Program-made: the position numbers and the translations under genes
Assembly (NCBI GenBank): GCA_003852775.1
Contig: RDDZ01000106.1
Span: 1 to 64,000 of the forward strand
Origin: Microbacteriaceae bacterium
GTDB lineage: Bacteria; Actinomycetota; Actinomycetes; Actinomycetales; Microbacteriaceae
Length of the DNA: 64,000 nucleotides
Direction: 5' to 3'
Part shown: positions 45,425 to 54,901 of the stretch, piece by piece
How the letters are laid out: every line of letters begins with the position of its first letter
Numbering within the stretch: position 1 is the stretch's first letter
Notes under the pieces: generated by a model
What the model saw: the letters and a program-made list of their open reading frames with translations, nothing else
Told to the model about the DNA's origin: nothing
Database searches by the model: none

Positions 45425-46461
45425 GTGACCCCATCACCGCGCCGAACCCCGAGTCGGAGGCCGAGCTCGCCTTCGAAGGCGCCCTGCGGCCGCGCTCGCT
45501 CGGCGAGTTCGTCGGCCAGTCGAAGGCCCGCGGCCAGCTCGAGCTCCTCCTGCGCGCGGCCGAGCTCCAGCAGCGCACGCCCGACCACATCCTGCTCGCG
45601 GGCCCTCCCGGCCTCGGCAAGACGACGCTCGCGATGATCGTCGCCCACGAGGGCGGGCGTCCGCTGCGCATGTCGAGCGGCCCCGCCATCCAGCACGCGG
45701 GTGATCTCGCGGCGCTCCTGTCGAGCCTCGTGCCCGGCGAGGTGCTCTTCATCGACGAGATCCACCGCATGGCGCGCTCCGCCGAGGAGATGCTCTATCT
45801 CGCGATGGAGGATTTCCGTATCGACATCATGGTCGGTAAGGGCGCCGGCGCCACGAGCATCCCGCTCGACCTCGCGCCCTTCACCCTCGTGGGCGCCACG
45901 ACCCGCTCGGGCCTGCTGCCGAACCCGCTGCGCGACCGCTTCGGCTTCACCGCGCACCTCGAGTTCTACGACGACGCCGAGCTCGATCAGGTGCTCGCGC
46001 GCGCCGCCCGCCTGCTGGGCCTCGACCTCGCGCCCGACGCGCGCGCGGAGATCGCCTCCCGCAGCCGCGGCACGCCCCGCATCGCCAACCGGCTGCTGCG
46101 CCGCGTGCGCGACTACGCGCTCGTGCATGAGCGGTCCGCCGACCACGCCGCCGTGCAGGCCGCCCTCGAGCTCTACGACGTCGACCCGCTCGGTCTCGAC
46201 CGGCTCGACCGCGCGGTGCTCGACGCGATCCTCACGCGCTTCGACGGGGGACCGGTCGGCCTCTCGACCCTCGCGGTGTCCGTCGGCGAGGAGCCCGAGA
46301 CGATCGAGTCGGTCGTCGAGCCGTTCCTCGTCCGCATCGGGATGATCACCCGCACGCCGCGGGGCCGCGTCGCCACGCCGCGGGCCTGGGATCACCTCGG
46401 CAAGCGCCCCGCGGGAGCCGCCCGCGCGGCCGCCCAGCCGCTCTTCGACGATGACGTATGA
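45421..46461 (+). CDS. ruvB: Holliday junction branch-migration ATPase RuvB
   Basis: A 346-residue AAA+ motor. Walker A is GPPGLGKTT, Walker [10 protein letters not shown], and sensor [11 protein letters not shown]. The C-terminal winged helix contains [18 protein letters not shown]. It drives branch migration with RuvA. The start [27 protein letters not shown] follows the family, and the GTGA overlap with ruvA indicates coupling. Confidence 0.96.
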   Translation: MSDPITAPNPESEAELAFEGALRPRSLGEFVGQSKARGQLELLLRAAELQQRTPDHILLAGPPGLGKTTLAMIVAHEGGRPLRMSSGPAIQHAGDLAALLSSLVPGEVLFIDEIHRMARSAEEMLYLAMEDFRIDIMVGKGAGATSIPLDLAPFTLVGATTRSGLLPNPLRDRFGFTAHLEFYDDAELDQVLARAARLLGLDLAPDARAEIASRSRGTPRIANRLLRRVRDYALVHERSADHAAVQAALELYDVDPLGLDRLDRAVLDAILTRFDGGPVGLSTLAVSVGEEPETIESVVEPFLVRIGMITRTPRGRVATPRAWDHLGKRPAGAARAAAQPLFDDDV

Positions 46462-46490
46462 TTCTCGGGGACCGCGAAGCCGCGCACCCG

Positions 46491-46496
46491 TAGGCT
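46491..46496 (+). promoter_or_regulatory. Putative -10 box upstream of yajC-secD-secF
   Basis: TAGGCT, about 44 bases before the yajC start, in the 78-base gap after ruvB. A GGAAGG further down is rather far from the ATG to be the ribosome site. Confidence 0.45.
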
Positions 46497-46539
46497 GAAA
46501 CGCCGTTCCCCACTCATCCCGGAAGGCACCCTTCTCCCC

Positions 46540-46965
46540 ATGGACTACACGCTGATCCTGCTCGCCGGCCTGCTGGTGGTGATGATCTTCTTCACGTGGC
46601 GCAGCTCGAAGAAGCGCAAGGCGGAGGCCGAGGCTCTTCAGACGAAGCTCGTCCCCGGCGCCGAGATCATGACGCAGCACGGCATCTTCGGCACGCTCGT
46701 GTCGATCGACGACGACACCAACGAGGCGATCATCGAGTCGACGCCCGGCACGAAGCTGCGCGTCCACCGCCAGACCATCGTGCGTGTCGTCGACGACGAG
46801 GCTCCCGTGAGCGAGGACGAGGTCGAGGGCGACGACGTCTCCGCCGAGGAGATCGCGTCCGACGTCGAGGCCGAGGCCGTCGACGCCACCGAGCCCGAGT
46901 TCGGCGAGCGCGTCGAGAAGCCGAAGCGCGCTCCGCGCCAGAAGCCGACCGAGACCGCCGAGTAA
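46540..46965 (+). CDS. yajC: Preprotein translocase subunit YajC
   Basis: A 141-residue protein. An N-terminal membrane helix (ILLAGLLVVMIFFTW) and the YajC core (LVPGAEIMTQHGIFGTLVSID) are followed by a long acidic and then basic tail, longer than in E. coli. It is an accessory part of the SecDF-YajC complex that helps SecYEG export. secD begins 3 bases after its stop. Confidence 0.93.
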   Translation: MDYTLILLAGLLVVMIFFTWRSSKKRKAEAEALQTKLVPGAEIMTQHGIFGTLVSIDDDTNEAIIESTPGTKLRVHRQTIVRVVDDEAPVSEDEVEGDDVSAEEIASDVEAEAVDATEPEFGERVEKPKRAPRQKPTETAE

Positions 46966-46968
46966 GCG

Positions 46969-48744
46969 GTGGCGGAACGTTCCACGCCGGTCCGGAAGGC
47001 CTGGCGCTCGCTCGGCTGGCTGGCCGGCATCATCGCGCTGCTCGTCGGCCTCAACGCGGCCGGCGCGCTGTGGTGGGGCTGGGGCTGGGCGCCGAAGCTC
47101 GCGCTCGACCTCGACGGCGGTACTCAGATCATCCTGACGCCGACCCTCGAGGACGGGCAGAGCGTCACCGACGAGCAGCTCAAGCAGTCGGTGCAGATCA
47201 TCCGCGACCGCATCGACGCCGCGGGCGTCTCGGAGTCGGAGATCACCACCCAGGGCGGCGACAAGATCGTCATCTCGATCCCGGGCACGTCGCCCGATCA
47301 GGCGACCCTCGACCGCATCAAGCAGTCGGCGCGCATGGACTTCCGCCCCGTGCTGCTCGCGGGCGCCCCGACGGCCGCGACGGTCACCCCGACCGACGAG
47401 CCGACCGACGACTCCACGGCCGACCCCGACGCGACCGACGCCCCGGAGGAGCCGGAGGAGACCGCGACGCCCGAGCCGAGCGCGACTCCGACGGCGAAGC
47501 CCACCGACGGCTCCGACCTCGCGTGGGTCACGCCCGAGCTGCGTGAGGCGTACGACGCGTTCAGCTGCGACCAGCTCGACAGCGCGACCGCGAGTGCCGC
47601 CCCGGCGGCCGAGCCGCTCATCACGTGCGACCAGTTCTTCACCGAGAAGTACCTGCTCGGCCCCGTCGAGGTGCAGGGCAGCGACATCTCGGACGCGCAG
47701 GCCGGGGTCCGCACGACCTCGACCGGTGTCTCGACCGGCGAGTGGGTCGTCAACCTGACGTTCAACGGCGATGGCACGAAGGCGTTCGCCGACGTCACGA
47801 AGCGCCTCGTCAAGCTCGAGTCGCCGCGCGACCGCTTCGCCGTCGTGCTCGACGGCGCGGTGGTGCTCGCGCCGACCGCGAACGACCCCATCACCGACGG
47901 CCGCGCGCAGATCTCGGGCGGCTTTACGCAGGAGTCCTCGAAGGTCCTCGCCGACCAGCTCAAGTTCGGTGCGCTCCCCGTGGGCTTCACGGTCGAGTCG
48001 ACCGACACCATCTCGGCCACCCTCGGTCAGACGCAGCTCCAGAGCGGTCTGATCGCGGGCCTCATCGGCCTCATCCTGGTGTTCGTCTACTCGCTGTTCC
48101 AGTACCGCCTGCTCGGCACGGTCACGATCGCCTCGCTCATCGTCGCGGGCATCATCACGTACTTCGTGGTGAACATCATGTCCTGGCGCGAGGGGTACCG
48201 TCTGTCGCTCGCCGGCATCGCGGGCCTTATCGTCGCGATCGGCTTCACGGCGGACTCGTTCATCGTCTACTTCGAGCGCATCCGCGACGAGCTCCGTGAC
48301 GGCCGCGGTCTCGTCGGCGCCGTCGAGGCGGGCTGGAAGCGCGCCCTGCGCACGGTGCTCGCGGCGAAGAGCGTCAACCTGCTGTCCGCGGTCATCCTCT
48401 TCGTGCTCGCCGTCGGCAGCGTCCGCGGCTTCGCGCTCACGCTCGGCGTCACGACGATCATCGACGTCATCATCGTGATCCTCTTCACGCACCCGATGAT
48501 GCAGCTGCTCGCGACGACCAAGTTCTTCGCGAGCGGGCATCCGGCGTCCGGTCTCGACCCGACGGCGCTCGGCGCCGTCTACCGCGGGCGTGCGGAGTTC
48601 CGCGTCTCGAAGGAGGCCCGCCGCGCCGGTGCGAGCCGCGAGGCGGAGCGCCGCCAGACGATCGCCGAGCGCAAGGCCGCGGAGCTCGCCGCAGCGTCGA
48701 ACTCCGGCAAGAAGGACTCGACCGGGAAGAAGGAGGCACGCTGA
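46969..48744 (+). CDS. secD: Protein translocase subunit SecD
   Basis: A 591-residue protein with about six membrane segments: one N-terminal (~15-35) and five in the C-terminal third. Family motifs are LDLDGGTQIILTP, VVLDGAVVLAPTAND, FGALPVGF and GFTADSFIVYFERIRDELR. The P1 periplasmic region carries a Thr/Pro/Glu/Asp-rich insertion at about residues 138-182. It uses the proton gradient to pull exported proteins. The GTG start is 3 bases after yajC, and the secF ATG overlaps its stop. Confidence 0.94.
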   Translation: MAERSTPVRKAWRSLGWLAGIIALLVGLNAAGALWWGWGWAPKLALDLDGGTQIILTPTLEDGQSVTDEQLKQSVQIIRDRIDAAGVSESEITTQGGDKIVISIPGTSPDQATLDRIKQSARMDFRPVLLAGAPTAATVTPTDEPTDDSTADPDATDAPEEPEETATPEPSATPTAKPTDGSDLAWVTPELREAYDAFSCDQLDSATASAAPAAEPLITCDQFFTEKYLLGPVEVQGSDISDAQAGVRTTSTGVSTGEWVVNLTFNGDGTKAFADVTKRLVKLESPRDRFAVVLDGAVVLAPTANDPITDGRAQISGGFTQESSKVLADQLKFGALPVGFTVESTDTISATLGQTQLQSGLIAGLIGLILVFVYSLFQYRLLGTVTIASLIVAGIITYFVVNIMSWREGYRLSLAGIAGLIVAIGFTADSFIVYFERIRDELRDGRGLVGAVEAGWKRALRTVLAAKSVNLLSAVILFVLAVGSVRGFALTLGVTTIIDVIIVILFTHPMMQLLATTKFFASGHPASGLDPTALGAVYRGRAEFRVSKEARRAGASREAERRQTIAERKAAELAAASNSGKKDSTGKKEAR

Positions 48745-49763
48745 TGGCCGGCCCGTTCCAGCGACTCGGCAACGACCTCTATACCGGTGCGCGCAGCGTC
48801 GACTTCGTCGGCAAGCGCCGCATCTGGTTCGCGATCGCCGCCGTCCTCATGATCGCCTCGGTCGCCGTGCCTTTCGTGCGCGGCGGCGGCAACTTCCTCG
48901 AGGGGTTCAACTTCGGCATCGAGTTCCGCGGGGGATCGCAGTTCCTCGTCTCGGAGATCCCGGCCGAGAACCGCGACCCGATCGACATCACGCTCGCCGA
49001 AGAGGCGGTGCACGAGGTCGTGCCGGATGCCGTCGTGCGCGTCAGCATGGTCGGCGACAGCGGTGTTCGCGTGCAGACCGACCAGCTCGACGATCAGGAC
49101 ACGCGCGACGTCACGGCGCACCTCCAGGACGCCTACGGCACGGACTCCGTCTCGGCGTCGTTCATCGGCGCGACCTGGGGCGAGGACATCACCGAGAGCG
49201 CCCTTCGCGCCCTCGTGGTGTTCATCGTGCTCGCGCTCGTGTTCATGGCGCTGTACTTCCGCACCTGGAAGATGTCGGTCGCCGCGATCCTCAAGCTCCT
49301 GCACGACCTCATCATCAGCGTCGGCATCTACGCGGCGACGGGCTGGGAGATCACGCCCGCCGCGGTCATCGGCTTCCTCACGATCCTCGGCTACTCGCTG
49401 TACGACACGGTCGTCGTGTTCGACAAGATCCGCGAGAACACGGCCGAGCTCGGCGAGGACTCGCCGCGCACCTTCGGCGAGGCGGTCAACCTCGCGGTCA
49501 ACCAGACGCTCGTCCGGTCGATCAACACGGGTGTCGTGGCGGCGCTGCCGGTCGCGGCGATCCTCTTCATCGGTGCGTTCGTGCTCGGCGCCGACACCCT
49601 GCGCGACATCTCGCTCGCGCTGCTCGTCGGCACCATCGCGGGCACGTACTCGACGCCCGCGTTCGGCGCGCCGCTGTACTCGGTGTTCCGTGAGCGCGAG
49701 CCGGAGATCGCCAAGCGCGACAAGCGCGTGCTGCAGCGTCGCGGCGAGCTCCAGGCGGCCTGA
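48744..49763 (+). CDS. secF: Protein translocase subunit SecF
   Basis: A 339-residue, six-TM partner of SecD. It has FNFGIEFRGGSQFLVS (the family D-x-x-GG region reads E-F-R-GG), FLTILGYSLYDTVVVFDKIREN and NQTLVRSINTG. The ATG overlaps the secD stop. About 50 bases separate it from the rel gene, which has its own promoter box. Confidence 0.94.
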   Translation: MAGPFQRLGNDLYTGARSVDFVGKRRIWFAIAAVLMIASVAVPFVRGGGNFLEGFNFGIEFRGGSQFLVSEIPAENRDPIDITLAEEAVHEVVPDAVVRVSMVGDSGVRVQTDQLDDQDTRDVTAHLQDAYGTDSVSASFIGATWGEDITESALRALVVFIVLALVFMALYFRTWKMSVAAILKLLHDLIISVGIYAATGWEITPAAVIGFLTILGYSLYDTVVVFDKIRENTAELGEDSPRTFGEAVNLAVNQTLVRSINTGVVAALPVAAILFIGAFVLGADTLRDISLALLVGTIAGTYSTPAFGAPLYSVFREREPEIAKRDKRVLQRRGELQAA

Positions 49764-49788
49764 GCCGGTGACGATCACGTGCGCCTTC

Positions 49789-49794
49789 TAGAAT
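49789..49794 (+). promoter_or_regulatory. Putative -10 box for the rel gene
   Basis: TAGAAT, about 23 bases before the ATG; an AGGAGGA site lies between, so this transcript has a short leader. Confidence 0.45.
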
Positions 49795-49816
49795 CTGAGT
49801 TCCAGGAGGACGCGCG

Positions 49817-52069
49817 ATGAGCACCGAGACGCAGAACACGGCGTCGCGGCGCGCCCTGCTCCCGCGGCTGTTCTCGCGGTCGCAGCCGACAGGCGCCGTC
49901 GACCGTCTGTACAAGACGGTGCGCTCGCACCACCCGAAGGCCGACATCGCGCTCATCGAGCGCGCGTACACGGCTGCGGAGCGCGCGCACGACGGCCAGA
50001 AGCGGCGCAGCGGCGAGCCGTACATCACGCATCCGGTCGCGGTCGCCCAGATCCTCGCGGAGCTGGGCATCGGACCGAAGACGATCGCGGCCGCGCTCCT
50101 GCACGACACCGTCGAGGACACCGACTACACGCTCGACATGCTGCGGGCCGACTTCGGCGACGAGATCGCGATGCTCGTCGACGGCGTCACGAAGCTCGAC
50201 AAGCTCAAGTACGGCGACTCGGCGCAGGCCGAGACGGTGCGCAAGATGGTCGTCGCGATGTCGAAGGACATCCGCGTGCTCATCATCAAGCTCGCCGACC
50301 GTCTGCACAACGCGCGCACGTGGGGCTTCGTGCCGCAGGAGTCGGCGGCGCGCAAGGCGCAGGAGACGCTCGAGATCTACGCGCCCCTCGCGCACCGCCT
50401 CGGCATCCAGACCATCAAGTGGGAGCTCGAGGACCTGAGCTTCGCGGTGCTCTACCCGAAGCTGTACGTCGAGATCGAGAGCCTCGTGCGCGACCGCACG
50501 CCGCAGCGCGAGCAGTTCGTGCAGCAGGTCATCGACGCCGTCACGGAGGACCTGCGCGCCTCGAAGATCAAGGGCCAGGTCGTCGGGCGCCCCAAGCAGT
50601 ACTACTCGATCTACCAGAAGATGGTGCTGCGCGGCCGCGAGTTCGACGAGATCTACGACCTCGTCGGCATCCGCGTGCTCGTCGGATCGATCCGCGACTG
50701 CTACGCCGTGCTCGGCGCCATCCACGCGCGGTGGAACCCGATCCCCGGCCGCTTCAAGGACTACATCGCGACGCCGAAGTTCAACCTGTACCAGTCGCTG
50801 CACACGACGGTCATCGGGCCGAAGGGGCGTGCGGTCGAGATCCAGATCCGCACGCACGAGATGCACGAGCGCGCCGAGTACGGTGTCGCCGCGCACTGGG
50901 CCTACAAGGAGCGGATGGCCTCCGGACGCTCGGATGCGGCCGCCGACCGCTCGGGCACCGAGATGGCGTGGCTCGCCCACATCAGCGACTGGCAGGCGGA
51001 GACGTCGGATCCGGGGGAGTTCCTCGACAACCTGCGGTTCGAGATCGGCGCGAAGGAGGTCTACGTCTTCACTCCCCAGGGCAAGGTCATCGGCCTTCCC
51101 TCCGGCGCGACCCCTGTCGACTTCGCGTTCGCCGTCCACACCGAGATCGGCTACCGCACGATGGGCGCGAAGGTGAACGGCCGTCTCGTGCCGCTCGAGT
51201 CGACGCTCAACTCCGGCGACGTCGTCGAGATCTTCACCTCGAAGAACCCGGATGCCGGCCCGAGCCAGGACTGGCTCAACTTCGTCAAGTCGGCGCGGGC
51301 GCGCAACAAGATCCGCGGCTGGTTCACGAAGGAGCGCCGAGAGGAGGCGATCGAGCAGGGCAAGGAGTCGATCGCGCGCGCCATGCGCAAGCAGAACCTC
51401 CCGCTGCAGAAGCTCATGAGCCAGGACGTCGTCACGGCCGTCGCGGCGCAGATGCGCTACGACGGGGTCGAGGCGCTGTACGCGGCCGTCGGCGAGGGCC
51501 ACGTGTCGACGCAGTCGGTCATCGAGAAGGTGCTCGCCTCGCTCCAGGCCGAGGTCGAGACCGAGGAGGAGACCCTCACCTTCACCCCGAGGTCGCGGGG
51601 TCGGGCGCTGCGTCCGAGCGACTCCGGCGTGCTCGTGCGCGGCGCGCCCGACATCCTCGTGAAGCTCGCGAAGTGCTGCACGCCCGTCCCGGGCGACGAG
51701 ATCGTCGGCTTCGTCACGCGCGGCGCCGGGGTCTCGGTGCACCGCTCCGACTGCGTCAACGTGAAGACGCTCCTGTCGCAGCCCGACCGGATGATCGACG
51801 TGCAGTGGGCGCCGACGTCGTCGAGCCTCTTCCTCGTGCAGATCCAGGTCGAGGCGCTCGACCGGGCGGGCCTGCTCTCGGACATCACGCGTGTGCTCTC
51901 GGAGCACCACGTGAACATCCTGTCGGCCAACGTGTCGACCTCGAGCGATCGCCTCGCGATCAGCCGGTACGTGTTCGAGATGGGCGACACCGTGCATCTC
52001 GACCGCCTGCTGAACGCGGTGCGGCGCATCGACGCCGTCTACGACGTCTACCGCGTCAACTCCGGCTGA
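49817..52069 (+). CDS. relA: Bifunctional (p)ppGpp synthetase/hydrolase Rel
   Basis: A 750-residue long RSH protein. The HD hydrolase domain has HPVAVAQILAELG and LLHDTVEDTDY. The synthetase domain follows (YYSIYQKM, EFDEIYDLVGIRVLVG, YQSLHTTVIGP). A TGS domain (VFTPQGKVIGLPSGATPVDF), a zinc-finger-like segment with a CCTPVPGDEI motif, and a C-terminal ACT domain complete it. Both catalytic centres look intact. It controls the stringent response at the ribosome. The ATG has a strong AGGAGGA site. Its last 14 bases overlap the convergent AbiEi-like gene. Confidence 0.95.
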   Translation: MSTETQNTASRRALLPRLFSRSQPTGAVDRLYKTVRSHHPKADIALIERAYTAAERAHDGQKRRSGEPYITHPVAVAQILAELGIGPKTIAAALLHDTVEDTDYTLDMLRADFGDEIAMLVDGVTKLDKLKYGDSAQAETVRKMVVAMSKDIRVLIIKLADRLHNARTWGFVPQESAARKAQETLEIYAPLAHRLGIQTIKWELEDLSFAVLYPKLYVEIESLVRDRTPQREQFVQQVIDAVTEDLRASKIKGQVVGRPKQYYSIYQKMVLRGREFDEIYDLVGIRVLVGSIRDCYAVLGAIHARWNPIPGRFKDYIATPKFNLYQSLHTTVIGPKGRAVEIQIRTHEMHERAEYGVAAHWAYKERMASGRSDAAADRSGTEMAWLAHISDWQAETSDPGEFLDNLRFEIGAKEVYVFTPQGKVIGLPSGATPVDFAFAVHTEIGYRTMGAKVNGRLVPLESTLNSGDVVEIFTSKNPDAGPSQDWLNFVKSARARNKIRGWFTKERREEAIEQGKESIARAMRKQNLPLQKLMSQDVVTAVAAQMRYDGVEALYAAVGEGHVSTQSVIEKVLASLQAEVETEEETLTFTPRSRGRALRPSDSGVLVRGAPDILVKLAKCCTPVPGDEIVGFVTRGAGVSVHRSDCVNVKTLLSQPDRMIDVQWAPTSSSLFLVQIQVEALDRAGLLSDITRVLSEHHVNILSANVSTSSDRLAISRYVFEMGDTVHLDRLLNAVRRIDAVYDVYRVNSG

Positions 52070-52604
52070 GCGCGGCCGCGAGCCGACGCGCCGCCTCGCG
52101 CTTGCCGTGCAGGTTGCGTCCGCGCTCCATCGCGCCGAGCGCGTCCCGGAGGCCGAATCCGCCGACGCGCGCGAGCGTGCGCACTGTGTCGTGCTCGGCC
52201 TCCGTGAAGCATGCACGGAAGCGCGCGAGGTCGACGGCCGTGCGAAGCGGCGAGGTCACGCCGACGACCCCGAAGCGCACGACGTCGCCCGCGCGCAGCA
52301 CGCTCTCGGTGACGCGGATGCGCTCACCTGCCCGGGGCCGCCAGCGGGCGCCGATGTCGACGAGGAACTCGGGTGCGTCCGGGGGCCCGGGGGCCGCACG
52401 CCAGACCCACGCGGCCGTGCCGAACGCCGCGACGAGCCGCGTCGACCTCCCGCCGAGCGCGGCGGAGGCGCGCGCGGCCGTCGACGGGGCGACGGCGATC
52501 GGCAGGTAGGCCCCCGCCAGCCGATAGCACTCGCCGTCGAGGACGGCGGCCTGCAGCTCGGCGTCGGCGAGGCCGTCGATCACGGGGAAGGGCGTCACGG
52601 ACAC
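52056..52604 (-). CDS. AbiEi-antitoxin-like protein without its DNA-binding domain
   Basis: A 182-residue protein. It reads ECYRLAGAYLPI, a transglutaminase-like AAFGTAAWVW segment and FGVVGVTSPLRTAVDLARF. This is the C-terminal pattern of AbiEi-type (type IV antitoxin-like) proteins. The usual N-terminal winged helix is missing and no nucleotidyltransferase toxin gene is adjacent, so it is probably not a working toxin-antitoxin system. Two GTG codons (52604 and 52598) could start it. It is a single gene convergent with rel. Confidence 0.65.
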   Translation of the reverse strand: MSVTPFPVIDGLADAELQAAVLDGECYRLAGAYLPIAVAPSTAARASAALGGRSTRLVAAFGTAAWVWRAAPGPPDAPEFLVDIGARWRPRAGERIRVTESVLRAGDVVRFGVVGVTSPLRTAVDLARFRACFTEAEHDTVRTLARVGGFGLRDALGAMERGRNLHGKREAARRLAAALSRS

Positions 52605-52693
52605 CAGCGTGCGGCACGGACCGCCCCCGCGCAGAGGATCTCAGCGGATCTGTGCGGAACCGTCCCTGTGGGAAACGCGACCCGGGGGAGTGA

Positions 52694-53923
52694 TCAGCCG
52701 AGCGCCGACAGCCAGGCGCGCTTCGCCTTCAGCTCCTCCTCGGCCTTCTCGATCCGGCGCTTGTCGCCGGCCTCCTTGGCCTCGGCGAGCTCCTGCTCGG
52801 CCTTCGCGATCGCCTGCTCGAGCTGGGCGGTGAAGCCCTCCGCGCGCGCCTGCTTCTCGGGGTTCGAGCGGTTCCAGTGCTCGTCCTCGAGCTTGCGCAC
52901 CGCGGCTTCGATCCTGCGGAGGCGGTCCTCGACGACGCGCACCTGATTGCGCGGCACCTTGCCGATCTCATCCCAGCGGCGCTGGATGTCGGTGAGGGTG
53001 GCACGGGCCGCGACGCGGTCGGTAGCCGTGAGGAGCGGCTCGGCCTCGTCGAGCAGGGCGAGCTTCTTCTGCAGGTTCTCGCCGTACTCGGCGTTCTCGA
53101 GGGCGTCCGCCTCGGCCTTCGCGCCGTAGAGCACGTCTCCGGCGGCCTTGAACCTCGCCCACAGCGCGTCGTCGGCCTTCTTGCCGGCGCGACCGGCGGC
53201 CTTCCAGTCATCGAGCAGCCGTCGGTACTCGGGGATGCCCGCCGCGCCCTTCTCGGCGAGCGCCTCGGCCTTCTCGACGAGCGCCTGCTTGCGGGCGCGG
53301 GCCTCGCGGTGCACCGAGTCGAGCTCGGCGAAGAACGCCTTGCGTGCGCTCTCGATCGTCGAGCGGGCGGTGCGGAACCGCTTCCAGAGCTCGTCGCCGT
53401 CCTTCTTCGGGATGCGGGGACCGCTGTGCTGCGCGGCCTGCCAGCGCGCGAAGAGCGCGTCGAGCTCGGCCGAGACCTGCTTCCACTGCGCCTTGGAGAG
53501 GTCCTGCGCGGCGAGGGCCTCGGCCTGCGCGACGATGCCCTCGCGCTCGGCGACGGCATCCGCGATGGCCTGCTGCGCCTCGGCGCTCTGCTTCTCGGCG
53601 GCCTCGCCGAGGGTCTCCTGCAGCTTCGCGAGCCGGTCCGAGAGGCTCTGGAGGTCGCCGACGGCGTTCGCCTCGGGGATCTGCGGCGCGAGGGCCGCGA
53701 CGGCCTTCGCGACGTCCTGGGCGGGCGCACCGCCACGCAGACGCTGCTCGAGCAGGGCCACCTGCCCCTCGAGCTCGGCGAACTTGCGCTCGTAGTACGC
53801 GAGCGCCTCCTCGGGCGTGGCGTCCGGATACTGGCCGACGGCCCGTTCGCCGGCGGCTCCCCGGACGTACACCGTGCCGTCGTCGTCGACGCGGCCCCAG
53901 GGGGCCGTCTGCTCGTCGCTCAC
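52694..53923 (-). CDS. DUF349 family coiled-coil protein
   Basis: A 409-residue, highly charged helical protein. It contains repeated ~70-residue units with W and R/K residues (LSKAQWKQVSAELDALFARW, IPEYRRLLDDWKAAGR, LTDIQRRWDEIGKVPR). This is the DUF349 repeat. An N-terminal segment (PWGRVDDDGTVYVRGAAGER) is conserved in actinobacteria. The function is unknown. The GTG start has an AGGAG site 6 bases upstream. It follows the peptidyl-prolyl isomerase gene on the same strand with a 53-base gap. Confidence 0.87.
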   Translation of the reverse strand: MSDEQTAPWGRVDDDGTVYVRGAAGERAVGQYPDATPEEALAYYERKFAELEGQVALLEQRLRGGAPAQDVAKAVAALAPQIPEANAVGDLQSLSDRLAKLQETLGEAAEKQSAEAQQAIADAVAEREGIVAQAEALAAQDLSKAQWKQVSAELDALFARWQAAQHSGPRIPKKDGDELWKRFRTARSTIESARKAFFAELDSVHREARARKQALVEKAEALAEKGAAGIPEYRRLLDDWKAAGRAGKKADDALWARFKAAGDVLYGAKAEADALENAEYGENLQKKLALLDEAEPLLTATDRVAARATLTDIQRRWDEIGKVPRNQVRVVEDRLRRIEAAVRKLEDEHWNRSNPEKQARAEGFTAQLEQAIAKAEQELAEAKEAGDKRRIEKAEEELKAKRAWLSALG

Positions 53924-53976
53924 TGGATCTCCTGATCTCGCCTCGTTGCCGATGCCTCTTACCGGCCCGTGACAGC

Positions 53977-54777
53977 CTATTGCAGCGTCACCCGCGTGAT
54001 GGAGGTCGGAATCGCGGGGCGGCCCGTTCCGTCCACGCCGACGGTCTCCTCGTCGACGCCCGCCGAGGTGATCTTGGCGATGAGGTCCTCGAGCCCGCTC
54101 GTGACCTTGCCGACGACCGTGTAGCCGCCCGCGGGGTCGGCGGGGAGGGTCGTGTCCGCGGTGACGATGAAGAACTGGTGCCCGTTGCTGTACGCGTCGC
54201 CCGAGGCGCGCGCCATGGCGATCGTGCCGGCGGGGTAGAGGTCGTCGGCCGGAGCGTTCTCGATCGGGCCGTAGGCGAAGGCGGGGTCGCCCGCACCGGT
54301 GCCGTCGAGCGAGCCGCACTGCAGGAAGGAGAAGCCCTCGCTCACCGAGAGGCGGTGGCAGGTCTTGTCCTCGTAGTAGCCGGCGTCGACGTCCTGGACC
54401 CAGCCGGCGACGGCCTGCGGGGCCTTCGTGCCGTCGAGCTCGATGCCGAGGACGACGTCCTCGTTGAGCACGAGCTCGCCCGTCCACAGCCGGTCCTCCG
54501 CGAGCGACGGGTCGGGCGCACCCACGTTCTGATCGGTCTGCGGAGTCTCGCTCGGTGCGGCGGTCGGCTCGGGCTCGGGAGCGCCGGGGCCCGCGGTGAA
54601 GTAGACCACCTGGGCGGTCACGGCGAGGGCCGCGATCACGAGACCGCCGACGATCGCGAGGATGTTGTCGCGGCGACGGCGGGCGATCCGCCGCTCGTGC
54701 ACCTCCTGACGAGCCTGGTAGGCCCGGAGGCGCTCCCGCGCCTCGCGCTGCTCGCGCTGCTGCCGACTCGATGCCAC
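53977..54777 (-). CDS. Membrane-anchored cyclophilin-type peptidyl-prolyl isomerase
   Basis: A 266-residue protein. A basic cytoplasmic N-terminus (SRQQREQREARERLRAYQ) precedes one membrane helix (~40-60), then a Pro/Glu/Thr linker and a cyclophilin domain. Cyclophilin motifs include YYEDKTCHRL, FLQCGSLDGTGAG, GTIAMARA and SNGHQFFIV. Several active-site positions differ from classical cyclophilins, as in the Mtb PpiB group. It probably assists folding of exported proteins. The GTG start was chosen over an upstream codon because of a GAGAGG site. It is divergent from rarA. Confidence 0.87.
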   Translation of the reverse strand: MASSRQQREQREARERLRAYQARQEVHERRIARRRRDNILAIVGGLVIAALAVTAQVVYFTAGPGAPEPEPTAAPSETPQTDQNVGAPDPSLAEDRLWTGELVLNEDVVLGIELDGTKAPQAVAGWVQDVDAGYYEDKTCHRLSVSEGFSFLQCGSLDGTGAGDPAFAYGPIENAPADDLYPAGTIAMARASGDAYSNGHQFFIVTADTTLPADPAGGYTVVGKVTSGLEDLIAKITSAGVDEETVGVDGTGRPAIPTSITRVTLQ

Positions 54778-54889
54778 TCGCGGTCCTCTCCGACGGGTCG
54801 GGCCGCATCCGGCGCGGCCCACCGTGAACTCTAACGAGAGCCCCCGGGGCCTCCAAACCGGCGCGGCGGCGCGCGTCGGGCCCCGCGGT

Positions 54890-54895
54890 TAGCAT
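54890..54895 (+). promoter_or_regulatory. rarA: Putative -10 box of a leaderless promoter for rarA
   Basis: TAGCAT is 6 bases before ATG 54902; no ribosome site is present. Confidence 0.5.
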
Positions 54896-54901
54896 GAGCG
54901 C

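Noticed and set aside
52056..52604. Complete type IV toxin-antitoxin system
   Set aside because: Only an AbiEi-like piece is present, without its DNA-binding domain and without a nucleotidyltransferase toxin gene next to it.
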